A model generated the notes under the pieces. The model worked only from the letters and a program-made list of their open reading frames with translations, had not been told where the DNA came from and searched no databases. Made by a program: the position numbers and the translations under genes. Below, piece by piece: positions 27,885-37,572 of a stretch of DNA of 64,000 nt. Origin of the DNA: Streptomyces cinnamoneus (GTDB taxonomy: Bacteria; Actinomycetota; Actinomycetes; Streptomycetales; Streptomycetaceae); assembly GCF_014650495.1 (NCBI RefSeq), contig NZ_BMVB01000007.1, positions 292,659 through 356,658 on the forward strand, given 5' to 3'. Within the stretch, counting starts at the first letter, position 1; every line of letters starts with the position of its first letter.

Positions 27885-28996
27885 TGAACGACGCATCCTG
27901 GGGAGCCCCGCCGCGCGCCGGTAGCTGGGGAGTCACCGACCAGGGTCCTTCCCCCGTGCACGGCTGGGAAGGACCCCCACCGGCGGGTCCTCTGCACGAG
28001 GCGGGCATCGCGGCGCAGACTCGCCCCATGCCCACTGTGCCCGGAGCAGGCGGATACCAGGACGACGGAGCCGACCGTGACCAGGGGGCCGCGCACATCG
28101 GCGGCCCCCTGTTCCGCGATGAACAGGAGCCCGACATCCGGCCGCAGGAGCCTGCCGCCCCCCAGGGGGCCAAGGCCAAGAAGAGCGCGGGCCGCGATCT
28201 GCGGGCCGCGGTGGGGGTCGGCGTGGGCCTCGGCGCCGTCATCCTCGCCTCCCTGTTCATCTACAAGCCCGTCTTCCTCGGCGTGATCGTCGTCGCCGTG
28301 GTGGTCGGGCTGTGGGAGCTGACGTCCCGGCTCGCCGAGCGCAAGGCCATCAAGGCCCCCCTGGTGCCGCTGGCCATCGGCGGCGCCGCGATGATCGTCG
28401 CGGGCTACGTCAACGGGCCCGAGGGCGCGTGGGTGGCCATGGCCTTCACTGCGCTCGCCGTGCTCGTGTGGCGCATGACCGAGCCGCCGGACGACTACCT
28501 CAAGGACGTCACCGCCGGCGTCTTCGCGGCGTTCTACGTGCCGTTCCTGGCCACCTTCGTGGCGCTGATGCTCGCGGCGGGCGACGGCGCCTGGCGGGTG
28601 CTGACGTTCCTCGTCCTGACGGTCGTCAGCGACACCGGCGCCTACGCGGTCGGCTGGCGCTTCGGCAAGCACAAGCTCGCCCCGCGCATCAGCCCCGGCA
28701 AGACCCGCGAGGGCCTGTTCGGCGCCGTGGCGTTCGCGATGGTGGCGGGCGCCCTGTGCATGCAGTACCTGATCGACGACGGCGTGTGGTGGCAGGGTCT
28801 GCTGCTGGGCTTCGCGGTCGCCGTCAGCGCCACCCTGGGCGACCTCGGCGAATCCATGATCAAGCGGGACCTGGGCATCAAGGACATGGGCGCCCTGCTG
28901 CCGGGCCACGGTGGAATCATGGACCGGCTGGACTCGCTGCTGCCGACCGCTCCGGTGGTGTGGCTGCTCATGGTCGCCTTCGTGGGCGCGGCCTAG
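27884..28996 (+). CDS. cdsA: Phosphatidate cytidylyltransferase
   Basis: 370-residue integral membrane CDP-diacylglycerol synthase at the head of phospholipid synthesis. A ~100-residue hydrophilic Gly/Pro/Gln-rich N-terminus, typical for streptomycetes, precedes eight or so membrane segments. The signature [17 protein letters not shown]...[18 protein letters not shown]...[13 protein letters not shown] near the C-terminus is intact. The ATG overlaps the frr stop. Confidence 0.95.
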   Translation: MNDASWGAPPRAGSWGVTDQGPSPVHGWEGPPPAGPLHEAGIAAQTRPMPTVPGAGGYQDDGADRDQGAAHIGGPLFRDEQEPDIRPQEPAAPQGAKAKKSAGRDLRAAVGVGVGLGAVILASLFIYKPVFLGVIVVAVVVGLWELTSRLAERKAIKAPLVPLAIGGAAMIVAGYVNGPEGAWVAMAFTALAVLVWRMTEPPDDYLKDVTAGVFAAFYVPFLATFVALMLAAGDGAWRVLTFLVLTVVSDTGAYAVGWRFGKHKLAPRISPGKTREGLFGAVAFAMVAGALCMQYLIDDGVWWQGLLLGFAVAVSATLGDLGESMIKRDLGIKDMGALLPGHGGIMDRLDSLLPTAPVVWLLMVAFVGAA

Positions 28997-29183
28997 ATCG
29001 ATTCGGCCTGGTTTCGTGCCAGGTACCCTGGAAGGGCTCGTCGCTGCGCGGCGGGCCCTTTTCCGGCCCCGCGCCCGCGGGGATTCCCCCAGCTGTGAGA
29101 CCTCCGGGTTCCGGCACCGTCCTGCCGCTGGCTCCGCGATTGCGGAGATCATCCGCTCTCGTCGCAATGAGGAGTTTCCGCTC

Positions 29184-30293
29184 ATGGCCCCCGCGCCTGG
29201 AGAACTGACGTTCGTCGCCCCCCGCGGTGCCAAGCTGCCCCCGCGGCACCTCGCCGACCTCAGCCCCGCCGAGCGCCGCGAGGCGGTCGCCGCGATCGGT
29301 GAGAAGCCGTTCCGCGCGAAGCAGCTGTCCCAGCACTACTTCGCCCGGTACGCGCACGACCCGGCCACCTGGACCGACATCCCGGCCGCCGCCCGCGAGA
29401 AGCTCGCGGGCGAGCTGCTGCCGGAGCTGATGAGTGTGGTGCGGCACATCTCGTGCGACGACGACACCACCCGCAAGACCCTCTGGCGCCTGCACGACGG
29501 CAAGCTCGTCGAGTCGGTCCTGATGCGCTACCCCGACCGGGTCACCATGTGCATCAGCTCCCAGGCCGGCTGCGGCATGAACTGCCCGTTCTGCGCCACC
29601 GGCCAGGCGGGCCTGGACCGCAACCTGTCGACGGCCGAGATCGTCCACCAGATCGTCGACGGCATGCGCGCCCTGCGCGACGGTGAGGTGCCGGGCGGCC
29701 CCGCCCGCCTGTCCAACATCGTCTTCATGGGCATGGGCGAGCCGCTCGCCAACTACAAGCGCGTCGTCGGCGCCATCCGCCGCCTCACCGACCCCGAGCC
29801 GGACGGCCTGGGCCTGTCGCAGCGCGGCATCACCGTCTCCACCGTCGGCCTCGTCCCGGCGATGCACCGCTTCGCCGACGAGGGCTTCAAGTGCCGCCTC
29901 GCCGTCTCGCTGCACGCGCCGGACGACGAGCTGCGCGACACCCTCGTGCCGGTCAACACCCGCTGGAAGGTCCGCGAGGTCCTCGACGCCGCCTGGGAGT
30001 ACGCGGAGAAGTCCGGCCGCCGGATCTCCATCGAGTACGCCCTGATCCGCGACATCAACGACCAGGCGTGGCGCGGCGACCTGCTCGGCCGGCTGCTCAA
30101 GGGCAAGCGGGTGCACGTCAACCTCATCCCGCTCAACCCCACCCCCGGCTCGAAGTGGACGGCCTCCCGGCCGGAGGACGAGCGGGCCTTCGTCGCGGCG
30201 ATCGCCGCGCACGGCGTGCCGGTCACCGTCCGTGACACGCGTGGCCAGGAGATCGACGGGGCCTGCGGCCAGCTGGCCGCCACCGAGCGCTGA
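29184..30293 (+). CDS. rlmN: Dual-specificity 23S rRNA/tRNA methyltransferase RlmN
   Basis: 369-residue radical-SAM enzyme that makes m2A2503 in 23S rRNA and m2A37 in some tRNAs. The iron-sulfur motif CGMNCPFC gives Cys130, Cys134 and Cys137. [15 protein letters not shown] and the C-terminal [15 protein letters not shown], containing the catalytic Cys, are present. ATG at 29184 with a GAGGA element upstream. A longer upstream frame overlapping cdsA is not part of the family. Confidence 0.95.
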   Translation: MAPAPGELTFVAPRGAKLPPRHLADLSPAERREAVAAIGEKPFRAKQLSQHYFARYAHDPATWTDIPAAAREKLAGELLPELMSVVRHISCDDDTTRKTLWRLHDGKLVESVLMRYPDRVTMCISSQAGCGMNCPFCATGQAGLDRNLSTAEIVHQIVDGMRALRDGEVPGGPARLSNIVFMGMGEPLANYKRVVGAIRRLTDPEPDGLGLSQRGITVSTVGLVPAMHRFADEGFKCRLAVSLHAPDDELRDTLVPVNTRWKVREVLDAAWEYAEKSGRRISIEYALIRDINDQAWRGDLLGRLLKGKRVHVNLIPLNPTPGSKWTASRPEDERAFVAAIAAHGVPVTVRDTRGQEIDGACGQLAATER

Positions 30294-30331
30294 TACTGTC
30301 CCTCTGCACCACTCGTACAAATGAACAATCC

Positions 30332-30415
30332 GACAGGGGAGCGCAGCGAGCGCTGAGAGTGCGGCACGGCCCGCAGACCCTCGGACCTGATCCGGTTAGT
30401 ACCGGCGTAGGGAGT
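30332..30415 (+). ncRNA. TPP riboswitch (THI element)
   Basis: The leader contains the THI-box sequences in order: a GGGGAGCGC helix start, CTGAGAGTGCGGC, then ACCCTCGGACCTGATCCGG, and TTAGTACCGGCGTAGGGA. CTGAGA and the ACCTGATC...GTAGGGA module are diagnostic of thiamine pyrophosphate aptamers. The presumed ribosome-binding site (AGGGAG, 30409-30414) lies in the 3' conserved end, 11 bases before the thiB ATG. Ligand binding would therefore hide it, and control is probably at translation initiation. A TACAAA near 30316 may be the -10 element. Confidence 0.95.
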
Positions 30416-30425
30416 CAGCACCACC

Positions 30426-31517
30426 ATGAACACCACCCTTCGGCGTGCCCTGGGCGCGACCGCCGCCCTCGCGCTGGGCGTGCCCGTCCTGGCCGCCTGC
30501 GGCAGCTCCGACGACAAGGGGTCGGGGGAGTCCGGCGGCAAGACCGTCACCCTGGTCTCGCACGACTCCTTCGTCGCCTCGGAGGCCGTGCTCAAGGAGT
30601 TCACCGAGAGGACCGGCTACACGGTCAAGGTCCTCAAGAGCGGTGACGCCGGCCGGGCCGTCAACCAGGCGATCCTCTCCAAGAGCCACCCGCAGGGCGA
30701 CGTCTTCTTCGGCGTCGACAACACCCTGCTCTCCCGGGCGCTCGACAAGGACCTCTTCGCCCCGTACGAGGCCAAGGGCCTGGACCGGGTGCCGCAGGAG
30801 TTCCAGGCCGACGCCGGCGAGCACCGCGTGACGCCCGTCGACACCGGCGAGATCTGCGTCAACTACGACCGGGCCTACTTCGCCGACCACAAGCTGACCC
30901 CGCCGCAGTCCTTCGACGACCTGGTCAAGCCGGAGTACAAGAACCTCCTGGTCACCGAGAACTCCGCGACGTCCTCCCCGGGCCTGGCCTTCCAGCTCGC
31001 CACCATCGCCCAGTACGGCGACGACGGCTGGAAGGACTACTGGAAGAAGCTCAAGGAGAACGGCGTCGAGGTCGTCGACGGCTGGGAGCAGGCGTACAAC
31101 GACCGCTTCTCCGGCTCCGCCGCCGGCAAGAAGGCCAAGGGCGACCGCCCCCTCGTCGTCTCCTACGCCTCCAGCCCGCCCGCCGAGGTGCTCGGCGTGA
31201 AGCCGGAGCCCCAGGAGGGCCCGACGGGCGTGGCGACCGGCACGTGCTTCCGGCAGACCGAGTTCGCGGGCCTGCTGAAGGGCGCCAGGAACACCGAGGG
31301 CGGCAAGGCCCTGATCGACTTCATGCTGGGCAGGACCTTCCAGGAGGACATGCCGCTGCAGATGTTCGTCAAGCCGGTCAGCCAGGACGCCAAGCTGCCC
31401 GAGGTCTTCACCAAGTACGGCGCGCAGATCGACAAGCCCGGGACGCTCGCCCCCGAGAAGATCGCCAAGAACCGCGACCAGTGGGTCAAGGAATGGTCCT
31501 CGCTCGTCCTGAAGTAG
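30426..31517 (+). CDS. thiB: Thiamine ABC transporter substrate-binding lipoprotein
   Basis: 363-residue periplasmic-type binding protein of the thiamine/iron family. A signal peptide with lipobox VLAACG gives Cys25 as the lipidated residue. The mature protein starts SSDDKGSGESGGKTVTLVSHDSF and contains FTERTGYTVKVL and GDVFFGVDNTLLSRAL. It is the first gene after the TPP riboswitch, so thiamine or a phosphorylated/precursor form is the likely ligand. It overlaps the permease gene by about 25 bases. Confidence 0.9.
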   Translation: MNTTLRRALGATAALALGVPVLAACGSSDDKGSGESGGKTVTLVSHDSFVASEAVLKEFTERTGYTVKVLKSGDAGRAVNQAILSKSHPQGDVFFGVDNTLLSRALDKDLFAPYEAKGLDRVPQEFQADAGEHRVTPVDTGEICVNYDRAYFADHKLTPPQSFDDLVKPEYKNLLVTENSATSSPGLAFQLATIAQYGDDGWKDYWKKLKENGVEVVDGWEQAYNDRFSGSAAGKKAKGDRPLVVSYASSPPAEVLGVKPEPQEGPTGVATGTCFRQTEFAGLLKGARNTEGGKALIDFMLGRTFQEDMPLQMFVKPVSQDAKLPEVFTKYGAQIDKPGTLAPEKIAKNRDQWVKEWSSLVLK

Positions 31518-33205
31518 ACCCCGCAGCGCCACCGCGCGCCGCCGTCCGCCCGGCTGGGGGACGGCGGCGGACGGCGACGCGGCTCGGCCTGATGGCCGTG
31601 CCGCTCGCCTTCTTCGGCGTCTTCTTCGCCTACCCCGTCGCCTCGATCGTCTCGCGCGGCCTGAAGGACGGCGGCAGCTGGCAGTTCGCCCGCATCGGCG
31701 AGGTGATCACCGATCCCCGCATCGGCCACGTCCTGTGGTTCACCACCTGGCAGGCCGCCGCGTCCACCGCGCTCACGCTCCTGCTCGCGCTCCCCGGCGC
31801 GTACGTCTTCGCGCGCTTCGACTTCCCCGGCAAACACCTGCTGCGGGCCGTGGTCACCGTCCCGTTCGTCCTGCCGACGGTCGTCGTCGGATCGGCGTTC
31901 CTGGCGCTGCTGGGACGCGGCGGGCTGCTCGACGAGCTGTGGGGCGTGCGGCTGGACACCACGGTCTGGGCGATCCTCCTCGCCCACGTCTTCTTCAACT
32001 ACGCCGTGGTCGTACGGACCGTCGGCGGCCTGTGGGCCCAGCTCGACCCCCGGCAGGAGGAAGCCGCCCGCGTCCTGGGCGCCGGCCGCCTGGCCGCCTG
32101 GCGGCGGGTGACCCTGCCCGCCCTGGGCCCGGCCGTGGCCGCCGCGGCCCTGATGGTCTTCCTGTTCACCTTCACCTCCTTCGGCGTCGTCCAGATCCTC
32201 GGCGGACCGCGCTACGCCACGCTGGAGGTGGAGATCTACCAGCAGACCGCACAGCTCCTCGACCTGCCCACGGCCGCCGTCCTCACCCTCGTGCAGTTCG
32301 CGGCCGTGGCCGCGCTGCTGGGCGTGCACGCCTGGACGGTCCGGCGGCGCGAGGCGACGCTGAAGCTGGTCGACGCCGCACGCACCGCCCGCCGCCCGCA
32401 GGGCGCGGCCCAGTGGGCCCTGCTGGCGTCCGTGCTGGCCGTCGTCGCCCTCCTCGTGCTCGTCCCCCTCGTGGTGCTGGTCCTGCGCTCCCTCGACGGC
32501 CCCCACGGCTACGACCTGACCTACTACCGGGCCCTCGCCTCGGCCGGCGACAACGGCGGCACGTTCGTCGTCGCCCCCCTGGCGGCCATCGGCAACTCCC
32601 TGGCGTACGCACTCGCCGCCACCGCCGTCGCGGTGGTCGTCGGCGGCCTGGCCGCGGCGGCCCTGACCCGGCGCGAGGGCCGGCTCGTACGGGGCTTCGA
32701 CGCGCTGCTGATGCTGCCGCTGGGCACCTCGGCCGTCACCGTCGGCTTCGGCTTCCTGATCGCCCTCGACGAGCCGCCGCTGGACCTGCGCACGTCGTGG
32801 ATCCTGGTGCCGCTGGCACAGGCGCTGGTGGGCGTGCCGTTCGTCGTCCGCACCATGCTGCCGGTGCTGCGCGCGGTGGACGTCCGGCTGCGCGAGGCGG
32901 CCGCCGTCCTCGGCGCCTCGCCGCTGCGGGCGTGGCGCGAGGTGGACCTGCCCCTGGTCGGGCGGGCGCTCGCGGTCGCGGCGGGCTTCGCGTTCGCCGT
33001 GTCCCTGGGCGAGTTCGGGGCGACCGTCTTCATCGCCCGGCCCGACAGCCCGACCCTGCCGGTGGCCGTGGCCCGGCTGCTGGGCCGGCCCGGGGCACTC
33101 ACCTACGGGCAGGCGATGGCCCTCAGCACGATTCTGATGCTGGTGTGCGCGGCGGCGCTGCTGGTGCTGGAGCGCGTGCGCACCGACCGTACGGGAGAGT
33201 TCTAG
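31493..33205 (+). CDS. thiP: Thiamine ABC transporter, fused permease
   Basis: 570-residue protein with about 12 hydrophobic segments, the two-domain permease arrangement of ThiP/iron transporters. Two EAA loops are visible: EEAARVLGAGRLAAWRRVTLP and REAAAVLGASPLRAWREVDLP, which contact the ATPase. The ATG at 31493 (MVLARPEVDP) overlaps the end of thiB; an internal ATG at about 31592 (MAVPLAFFG) is an alternative just before the first membrane segment. thiQ starts on the base after its stop. Confidence 0.9.
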   Translation: MVLARPEVDPAAPPRAAVRPAGGRRRTATRLGLMAVPLAFFGVFFAYPVASIVSRGLKDGGSWQFARIGEVITDPRIGHVLWFTTWQAAASTALTLLLALPGAYVFARFDFPGKHLLRAVVTVPFVLPTVVVGSAFLALLGRGGLLDELWGVRLDTTVWAILLAHVFFNYAVVVRTVGGLWAQLDPRQEEAARVLGAGRLAAWRRVTLPALGPAVAAAALMVFLFTFTSFGVVQILGGPRYATLEVEIYQQTAQLLDLPTAAVLTLVQFAAVAALLGVHAWTVRRREATLKLVDAARTARRPQGAAQWALLASVLAVVALLVLVPLVVLVLRSLDGPHGYDLTYYRALASAGDNGGTFVVAPLAAIGNSLAYALAATAVAVVVGGLAAAALTRREGRLVRGFDALLMLPLGTSAVTVGFGFLIALDEPPLDLRTSWILVPLAQALVGVPFVVRTMLPVLRAVDVRLREAAAVLGASPLRAWREVDLPLVGRALAVAAGFAFAVSLGEFGATVFIARPDSPTLPVAVARLLGRPGALTYGQAMALSTILMLVCAAALLVLERVRTDRTGEF

Positions 33206-34222
33206 ATGCTGCGCCTCGACGAGGTGACCGTCCGCTTCGGCGAGCGCACGGTGCTGGACGCCGTCGACCTCTCCGTCGCCGAGCACGAGACCGTGTGCGT
33301 CCTCGGGCCCAGCGGCAGCGGCAAGTCCACGCTGCTGCGCGTCGTGGCCGGCCTGCAGCGGGCGGACGCCGGACGGGTGCTCCTGGCGGGCAAGGACCAG
33401 AGCGCGGTGCCCACGCACCGCCGCGGGGTGGGCCTGATGTTCCAGGACCACCAGCTCTTCCCGCAGCGGGACGTGGCCGGCAACGTCGCCTTCGGGCTGC
33501 GCATGCGCGGGACCGGCCGCGCGGAGTCGGCCCGCCGGGTTGCCGAGCTGCTGGAGCTGGTGGGCCTGCCGGGCGCGCAGCGCCGGCCGGTCGGCGCCCT
33601 GTCGGGCGGCGAGCAGCAGCGCGTCGCCCTGGCACGGGCGCTGGCGCCCGAGCCGCGGCTGCTGATGCTCGACGAGCCGCTGGGGCAGCTGGACCGGAGC
33701 CTGCGCGAACGGCTCGTGGTGGAGCTGCGCGCGCTCTTCGGCCGGCTGGGGACGACGGTGCTGGCGGTCACCCACGACCAGGGCGAGGCGTTCGCGCTCG
33801 CCGACCGGGTGGTGGTGATGCGCGACGGGCACATCGCCCAGGCCGGGACCCCGCTGGAGGTCTGGCGGCGGCCCGCGTCGGAGTTCGTGGCGCGCTTCCT
33901 CGGCTTCGACAACGTGGTGCCGGCGACGGTGCGCGGTGAGTGCGCGGAGACGGTGTGGGGCCGGGTGCCGGTGCCCCGGGGGACGCCGGAGGGGGCGTGC
34001 CGGGTGCTGGTGCGGCCGGCCGGGGTGCGGATCGCCTCGGTGGCCGAGGGGCTGGCGTGTGACGTGGTGGCGCGGACGTTCCGGGGGGACCACGTGGTGG
34101 TGCGGCTTCGGCCCGCCGACGGGCCCGAGCTTGAGGCGGCCTGTGCGTTGGCCTCCGCGCCGGGGGTGGGGGACCGGGTGGGGGCGGTCTTCGGGGTGGA
34201 CGAGGTCGCGGTTCTCCCCTGA
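33206..34222 (+). CDS. thiQ: Thiamine ABC transporter, ATP-binding protein
   Basis: 338-residue ABC ATPase. Walker A GPSGSGKST is at residues 34-42; signature LSGGEQQRVALARAL and Walker B LLMLDEPLGQLD follow, then the H-loop AVTHDQ. A C-terminal TOBE-like beta domain makes it longer than enteric ThiQ (about 230 residues), resembling FbpC/PotA-type ATPases. Directly coupled to thiP (TAG followed at once by ATG) and ending at a perfect terminator. Confidence 0.9.
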   Translation: MLRLDEVTVRFGERTVLDAVDLSVAEHETVCVLGPSGSGKSTLLRVVAGLQRADAGRVLLAGKDQSAVPTHRRGVGLMFQDHQLFPQRDVAGNVAFGLRMRGTGRAESARRVAELLELVGLPGAQRRPVGALSGGEQQRVALARALAPEPRLLMLDEPLGQLDRSLRERLVVELRALFGRLGTTVLAVTHDQGEAFALADRVVVMRDGHIAQAGTPLEVWRRPASEFVARFLGFDNVVPATVRGECAETVWGRVPVPRGTPEGACRVLVRPAGVRIASVAEGLACDVVARTFRGDHVVVRLRPADGPELEAACALASAPGVGDRVGAVFGVDEVAVLP

Positions 34223-34251
34223 CCCCCGGACCGCGCTGTGTGCGGTGTCCG

Positions 34252-34293
34252 CAAACGCCGGACGGGCTGGAAAACCAGCCCGTCCGGCGTTTG
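34252..34293 (+). terminator. Intrinsic terminator between thiQ and the DMT gene
   Basis: A 19-bp perfect stem: CAAACGCCGGACGGGCTGG (34252-34270), AAAA loop, complementary arm 34275-34293. It is convergent, with thiQ from the left and the DMT gene from the right, so probably bidirectional. Hairpins of this core sequence are common in Streptomyces genomes. Confidence 0.92.
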
Positions 34294-34309
34294 AGGGGCC
34301 CCCTCGCTC

Positions 34310-35239
34310 TCAGGCGACCGCTGTCGGCTCCGGTGTGTCCTTCTCGACCGCAGGCGTCGCCGAGTGGGCGTCCGGTTCGCCGAACCAGGCCACGGCCACC
34401 GCACCCGCGACGGCCAGCAGGAAGCCGAGGACGGCCATCCACGCGAAGCCCGCGCGGGAGGTGTCGCCCAGCCAGACGACGCCGATGATGCCGGGCAGGA
34501 CCGTCTCGCCGACGACGAGCGCGGCGGTGGCGCCGTTGACCGAGCCGATCTGCAGGGCCACGGTGTGCAGGTACATGCCGACGCCGCCGGCGATGAAGAT
34601 GGCGTAGAGCGCCGGGTCCGCGAGCATCGTGGGCAGGTCGAACGGGTCGATGCCGTCGAGGATGCGCACGCCCACGCCGATGGCGCCGAAGCCGAGGCCG
34701 GAGAGCAGACCGGCCAGGATCGCGGCCTTCGAACCGAGGAAGTGCACGGCTATCCAGCCGCCGCCCATCAGCACGACGGTGATGGCCAGGAGCCACCAGT
34801 GCGTGGACCGCGCGGCCTCACCGCTGCCCTCGTGGCCCGCGGCGGTCGCCAGGAGCACCAGCGCCGCGCAGACCACGCCGATCGACATCCACTCCTTGCG
34901 GTTCAGCCGGATGCCGAGCAGCTTGATGCTCAGCAGGGCGGTGACGATCAGGTTGGCGCTGATCACCGTCTGGGAGAGGAAGAGCGGCAGCATCCGGGCG
35001 GCCAGCGCGCCGAGCGCGAAGCCCACGAAGTCCAGGACGGTGCCGACCATGAACTCCCAGGTCACCGCCGCCTTCGCGGTGGACGACAGGCTGGGGCCGC
35101 CGTGCTGGGTGGTGCCCGCGGCGGACGCCCCCTTGGCGGCCTCCTGCTGGGCCGACCTGCGCGACCCCACGGCCTGGAGGACCGATCCTGTGCCGTAACA
35201 CGCCGAGGCCGCGACAGCCGTGACAAGGCCGATGATCAC
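34310..35239 (-). CDS. DMT-superfamily membrane transporter
   Basis: 309-residue membrane protein with nine to ten hydrophobic segments and the EamA/NIPA-type layout. The N-terminus reads VIIGLVTAVAASACYGTGSVLQAVGSRRS; later segments include VISANLIVTALLSIKLLGIRL and GAVAVAWFGEPD. A hydrophilic Gly/Thr/Ser loop near residue 40 separates the first two segments. The substrate is not predictable; NIPA relatives carry Mg2+. The GTG at 35239 has GGAG upstream; a TTG one codon earlier is the alternative. Confidence 0.85.
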   Translation of the reverse strand: MIIGLVTAVAASACYGTGSVLQAVGSRRSAQQEAAKGASAAGTTQHGGPSLSSTAKAAVTWEFMVGTVLDFVGFALGALAARMLPLFLSQTVISANLIVTALLSIKLLGIRLNRKEWMSIGVVCAALVLLATAAGHEGSGEAARSTHWWLLAITVVLMGGGWIAVHFLGSKAAILAGLLSGLGFGAIGVGVRILDGIDPFDLPTMLADPALYAIFIAGGVGMYLHTVALQIGSVNGATAALVVGETVLPGIIGVVWLGDTSRAGFAWMAVLGFLLAVAGAVAVAWFGEPDAHSATPAVEKDTPEPTAVA

Positions 35240-35349
35240 CAATTGCTCCGTTCGCCTGATGGTCCGTCGTGCTGATGCAGCGGACGTAGTCCTGCCTCTT
35301 GAAGCAGACGTACTTTTCGGCGCCGGAGTTGCCTTGGGTCAAGAACTGG

Positions 35350-36576
35350 TCAAGAACGGGTGAGCGGCAGCGTGGTGAGCTCGGCGATCAGCCAGGTCAG
35401 CGGGGCGAGCAGGGCCAGCAGCGCGCCGGAGCGCACCGCCACCGCCCCGCGCATCACGGAGGCCGGCACGCCCAGCCGCAGCAGGGCGTCGTGGGTCCCG
35501 GAGCGGGACACCCGGGTGTCGAGGGCCGCGGTGATCGCCGTGGCCGTCACACAGGCCATCACGATCGCCGCGCCGAGCCCGGTGAGCGGCCCGAACGGGT
35601 GGGGGCCGGTGTGCTCCCACTCCGGGCCGTACAGCTCGACGGCCGCCAGCGCGCCCGCGGCGACCGCGCACAGCACCCCCAGCGGCCGGCCGAGCCGCAC
35701 CGCGGCGTCCTGCAGTATCCGGCCGGCCAGCAGCCGCACGGCCCCGGGCCGCCCGGCCGCCAGCAGCGCGCCGCACCAGTGGATGAGCCCGGGTCCGGCC
35801 AGCACCAGACCGAAGGAGGCGAGCAGCCAGCCGGCCAGGAGACCGGGGGAGGCGCCGTCCTCCTGACCGGGCAGGGCCAGCAGGTGGTCCGGGGCGGGGG
35901 CCGGTGCGTGCCCGACGTACGCCTCCAGGGCCAGGCCGCAGGCGAGGACCGCGATGCCCCAGGGCAGGCCCGCGTGGCCCGGCCGGGGCGCGCGGGCAGC
36001 GGCCGGCGCGGGGGCGTCGGCGGAGTCGGTCTCCGGGGCGCGCGCGGCCGCGCCCGAGGCGCGCTCCCTGCGCGGGCGCAGCACGATCACGCACGCGCCG
36101 GCCGCCAGCACGGGCAGCAGCCCGAGGAGGGTCAGCGCCCCCGCCCACGGCAGGGCGGCGTGCCCGTCCAGCAGGCCGGCCGCGGTGCCGCTCAGCGGGG
36201 TGCCGCCCAGGTCTCCGCGGAGTTCGAGATAGGCCAGCAGAGCGACGACGCTGCCCACCCCGCACGAGATCGCCGTCGAGGCCGCGGCGAGCACCGACAG
36301 CCGCACCGGCCCGAACCCGACCGCGTCCATGCCGTCGCGGGGACGGGTGGCGGGATCGTTGCGGGCGACGGCGACCGCGAAGTACACGACGGCCGCCAGC
36401 GGTACCGCGCACCACAGCAGCCGTACGAGCGACTCCCCGGCCGCCCCGGGGTGCGCCACGGCGTGGCCCAGTGCGCACAGCAGAAGGAAGCCGGCTCCGG
36501 ACGCCGCGCCCGCCACCAGCAGCCGGCGCAGGTGGACGAGCGGGTGCGCGCCGCGCGCTAGGCGGAGACTGAGCAC
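35350..36576 (-). CDS. ABC transporter permease (FtsX-like)
   Basis: 408-residue membrane protein with several hydrophobic stretches, for example LLVAGAASGAGFLLLCALG near the N-terminus and SGALLALLAPLTWLIAEL near the C-terminus. The GTG at 36576 lies inside the end of the upstream ATPase gene, an overlap of 19 bases, so the two form one operon and one transporter. It has no strong sequence signature beyond multiple spans; the FtsX/MacB-type permease assignment rests on the partner ATPase. Substrate unknown. Confidence 0.75.
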   Translation of the reverse strand: MLSLRLARGAHPLVHLRRLLVAGAASGAGFLLLCALGHAVAHPGAAGESLVRLLWCAVPLAAVVYFAVAVARNDPATRPRDGMDAVGFGPVRLSVLAAASTAISCGVGSVVALLAYLELRGDLGGTPLSGTAAGLLDGHAALPWAGALTLLGLLPVLAAGACVIVLRPRRERASGAAARAPETDSADAPAPAAARAPRPGHAGLPWGIAVLACGLALEAYVGHAPAPAPDHLLALPGQEDGASPGLLAGWLLASFGLVLAGPGLIHWCGALLAAGRPGAVRLLAGRILQDAAVRLGRPLGVLCAVAAGALAAVELYGPEWEHTGPHPFGPLTGLGAAIVMACVTATAITAALDTRVSRSGTHDALLRLGVPASVMRGAVAVRSGALLALLAPLTWLIAELTTLPLTRS

Positions 36577-37295
36577 GCGGCCCTGCCCTCCCCTTCGGAC
36601 GCGTCGGGGGACGGGATCGCGCCACCGCGGCGGCCGTCCACGAGGGTGACCGTGCGGTCGGCGAGGGCGGCGCTCTCGTCGTCGAGGGTGGCCAGGACGA
36701 CCGTGATGTGGTGCGAGCGGGCGGCCGTGGTCAGCGTGCGCAGCACCTGGGCGCGGTCGGTCGCGTGCAGCGGAGCGGTCGGCTCGTCGGCGAAGACGAC
36801 GGTCGGCTCGGCGGCCAGGGCGCGGGCGATGGAGATCCGCTGGCGCTGGGCCTGGGTGAGGGCGCCGGGGCGCTTGCGGGCGCAGTCGCCGACGTCGAGG
36901 CGTTCGAGCCATTCGGTGGCCGTCTGTTTGGCCGTGCGGTGGCCGATGCCGCGCACCAGCAGGGTCAGGGCGGCGTTCTCCCAGCCCGTCAGCTCCGGTA
37001 CGAGGTGGGGCTCGCTGTCGATCCAGCCGAACCGCTCACGGCGCAGCCGCTCGCGGGCGGCGCGGGAGAGGGTGTGCACGGGCGCGCTGTTGAACCACAC
37101 CTCGCCCGGGTCGGCCAGGAGCTGTCCCGACAGGCATTTGAGGAGCGTGGTCTTCCCGGAGCCGCGGGGTCCGGTCACGGCGAGGATCTCGCCCTCGCGG
37201 ACGCCGATGGACACCCCGGTCAGGGCCGGGGAACCGCTGTAGGAGTAGTGCAGACCGCGTGCCCAGAGCACGTCGTTGTCCGGCGGGGCCACCAT
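36558..37295 (-). CDS. ABC transporter ATP-binding protein (LolD/MacB-like)
   Basis: 245-residue ATPase with Walker A GPRGSGKTT near residue 42 and the usual Q-loop region. Its signature reads LTQAQRQRISIARAL where most have LSGGQ. TVVFADEPTAPL is Walker B; note LATLDDESAALAD instead of the typical H-loop histidine. ATG at 37295 (MVAPPDND) is chosen because GAGGT lies about six bases upstream; GTG at 37304 is the alternative. Operon with the membrane protein downstream. Confidence 0.85.
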   Translation of the reverse strand: MVAPPDNDVLWARGLHYSYSGSPALTGVSIGVREGEILAVTGPRGSGKTTLLKCLSGQLLADPGEVWFNSAPVHTLSRAARERLRRERFGWIDSEPHLVPELTGWENAALTLLVRGIGHRTAKQTATEWLERLDVGDCARKRPGALTQAQRQRISIARALAAEPTVVFADEPTAPLHATDRAQVLRTLTTAARSHHITVVLATLDDESAALADRTVTLVDGRRGGAIPSPDASEGEGRAACSVSA

Positions 37296-37572
37296 ATCGA
37301 GCACCTCGGGTCGCTGAGAGGGTCCGTTTCCCCTGTCCGGGTGAACGAACCGGAGGCCATTGGGTCACTGGCACCGTACGGAACCGGGATCCTAGCCCCC
37401 GTCCAGGCTCGGCGCTGGAGGGCCTCACTTTCCTTCCATCGGGCTCATCGCCGGGGGGTGTGCGCCGCGCGTGCCGCGGCCCACGTGCGCGCGGGGGAGT
37501 GAGCGCGTCCGTGGGCCGTGGCGGGGAGACGGGCCGGAAGGTGTGGGAGGTGCCCGTCGGGGTGCGGTCCCG

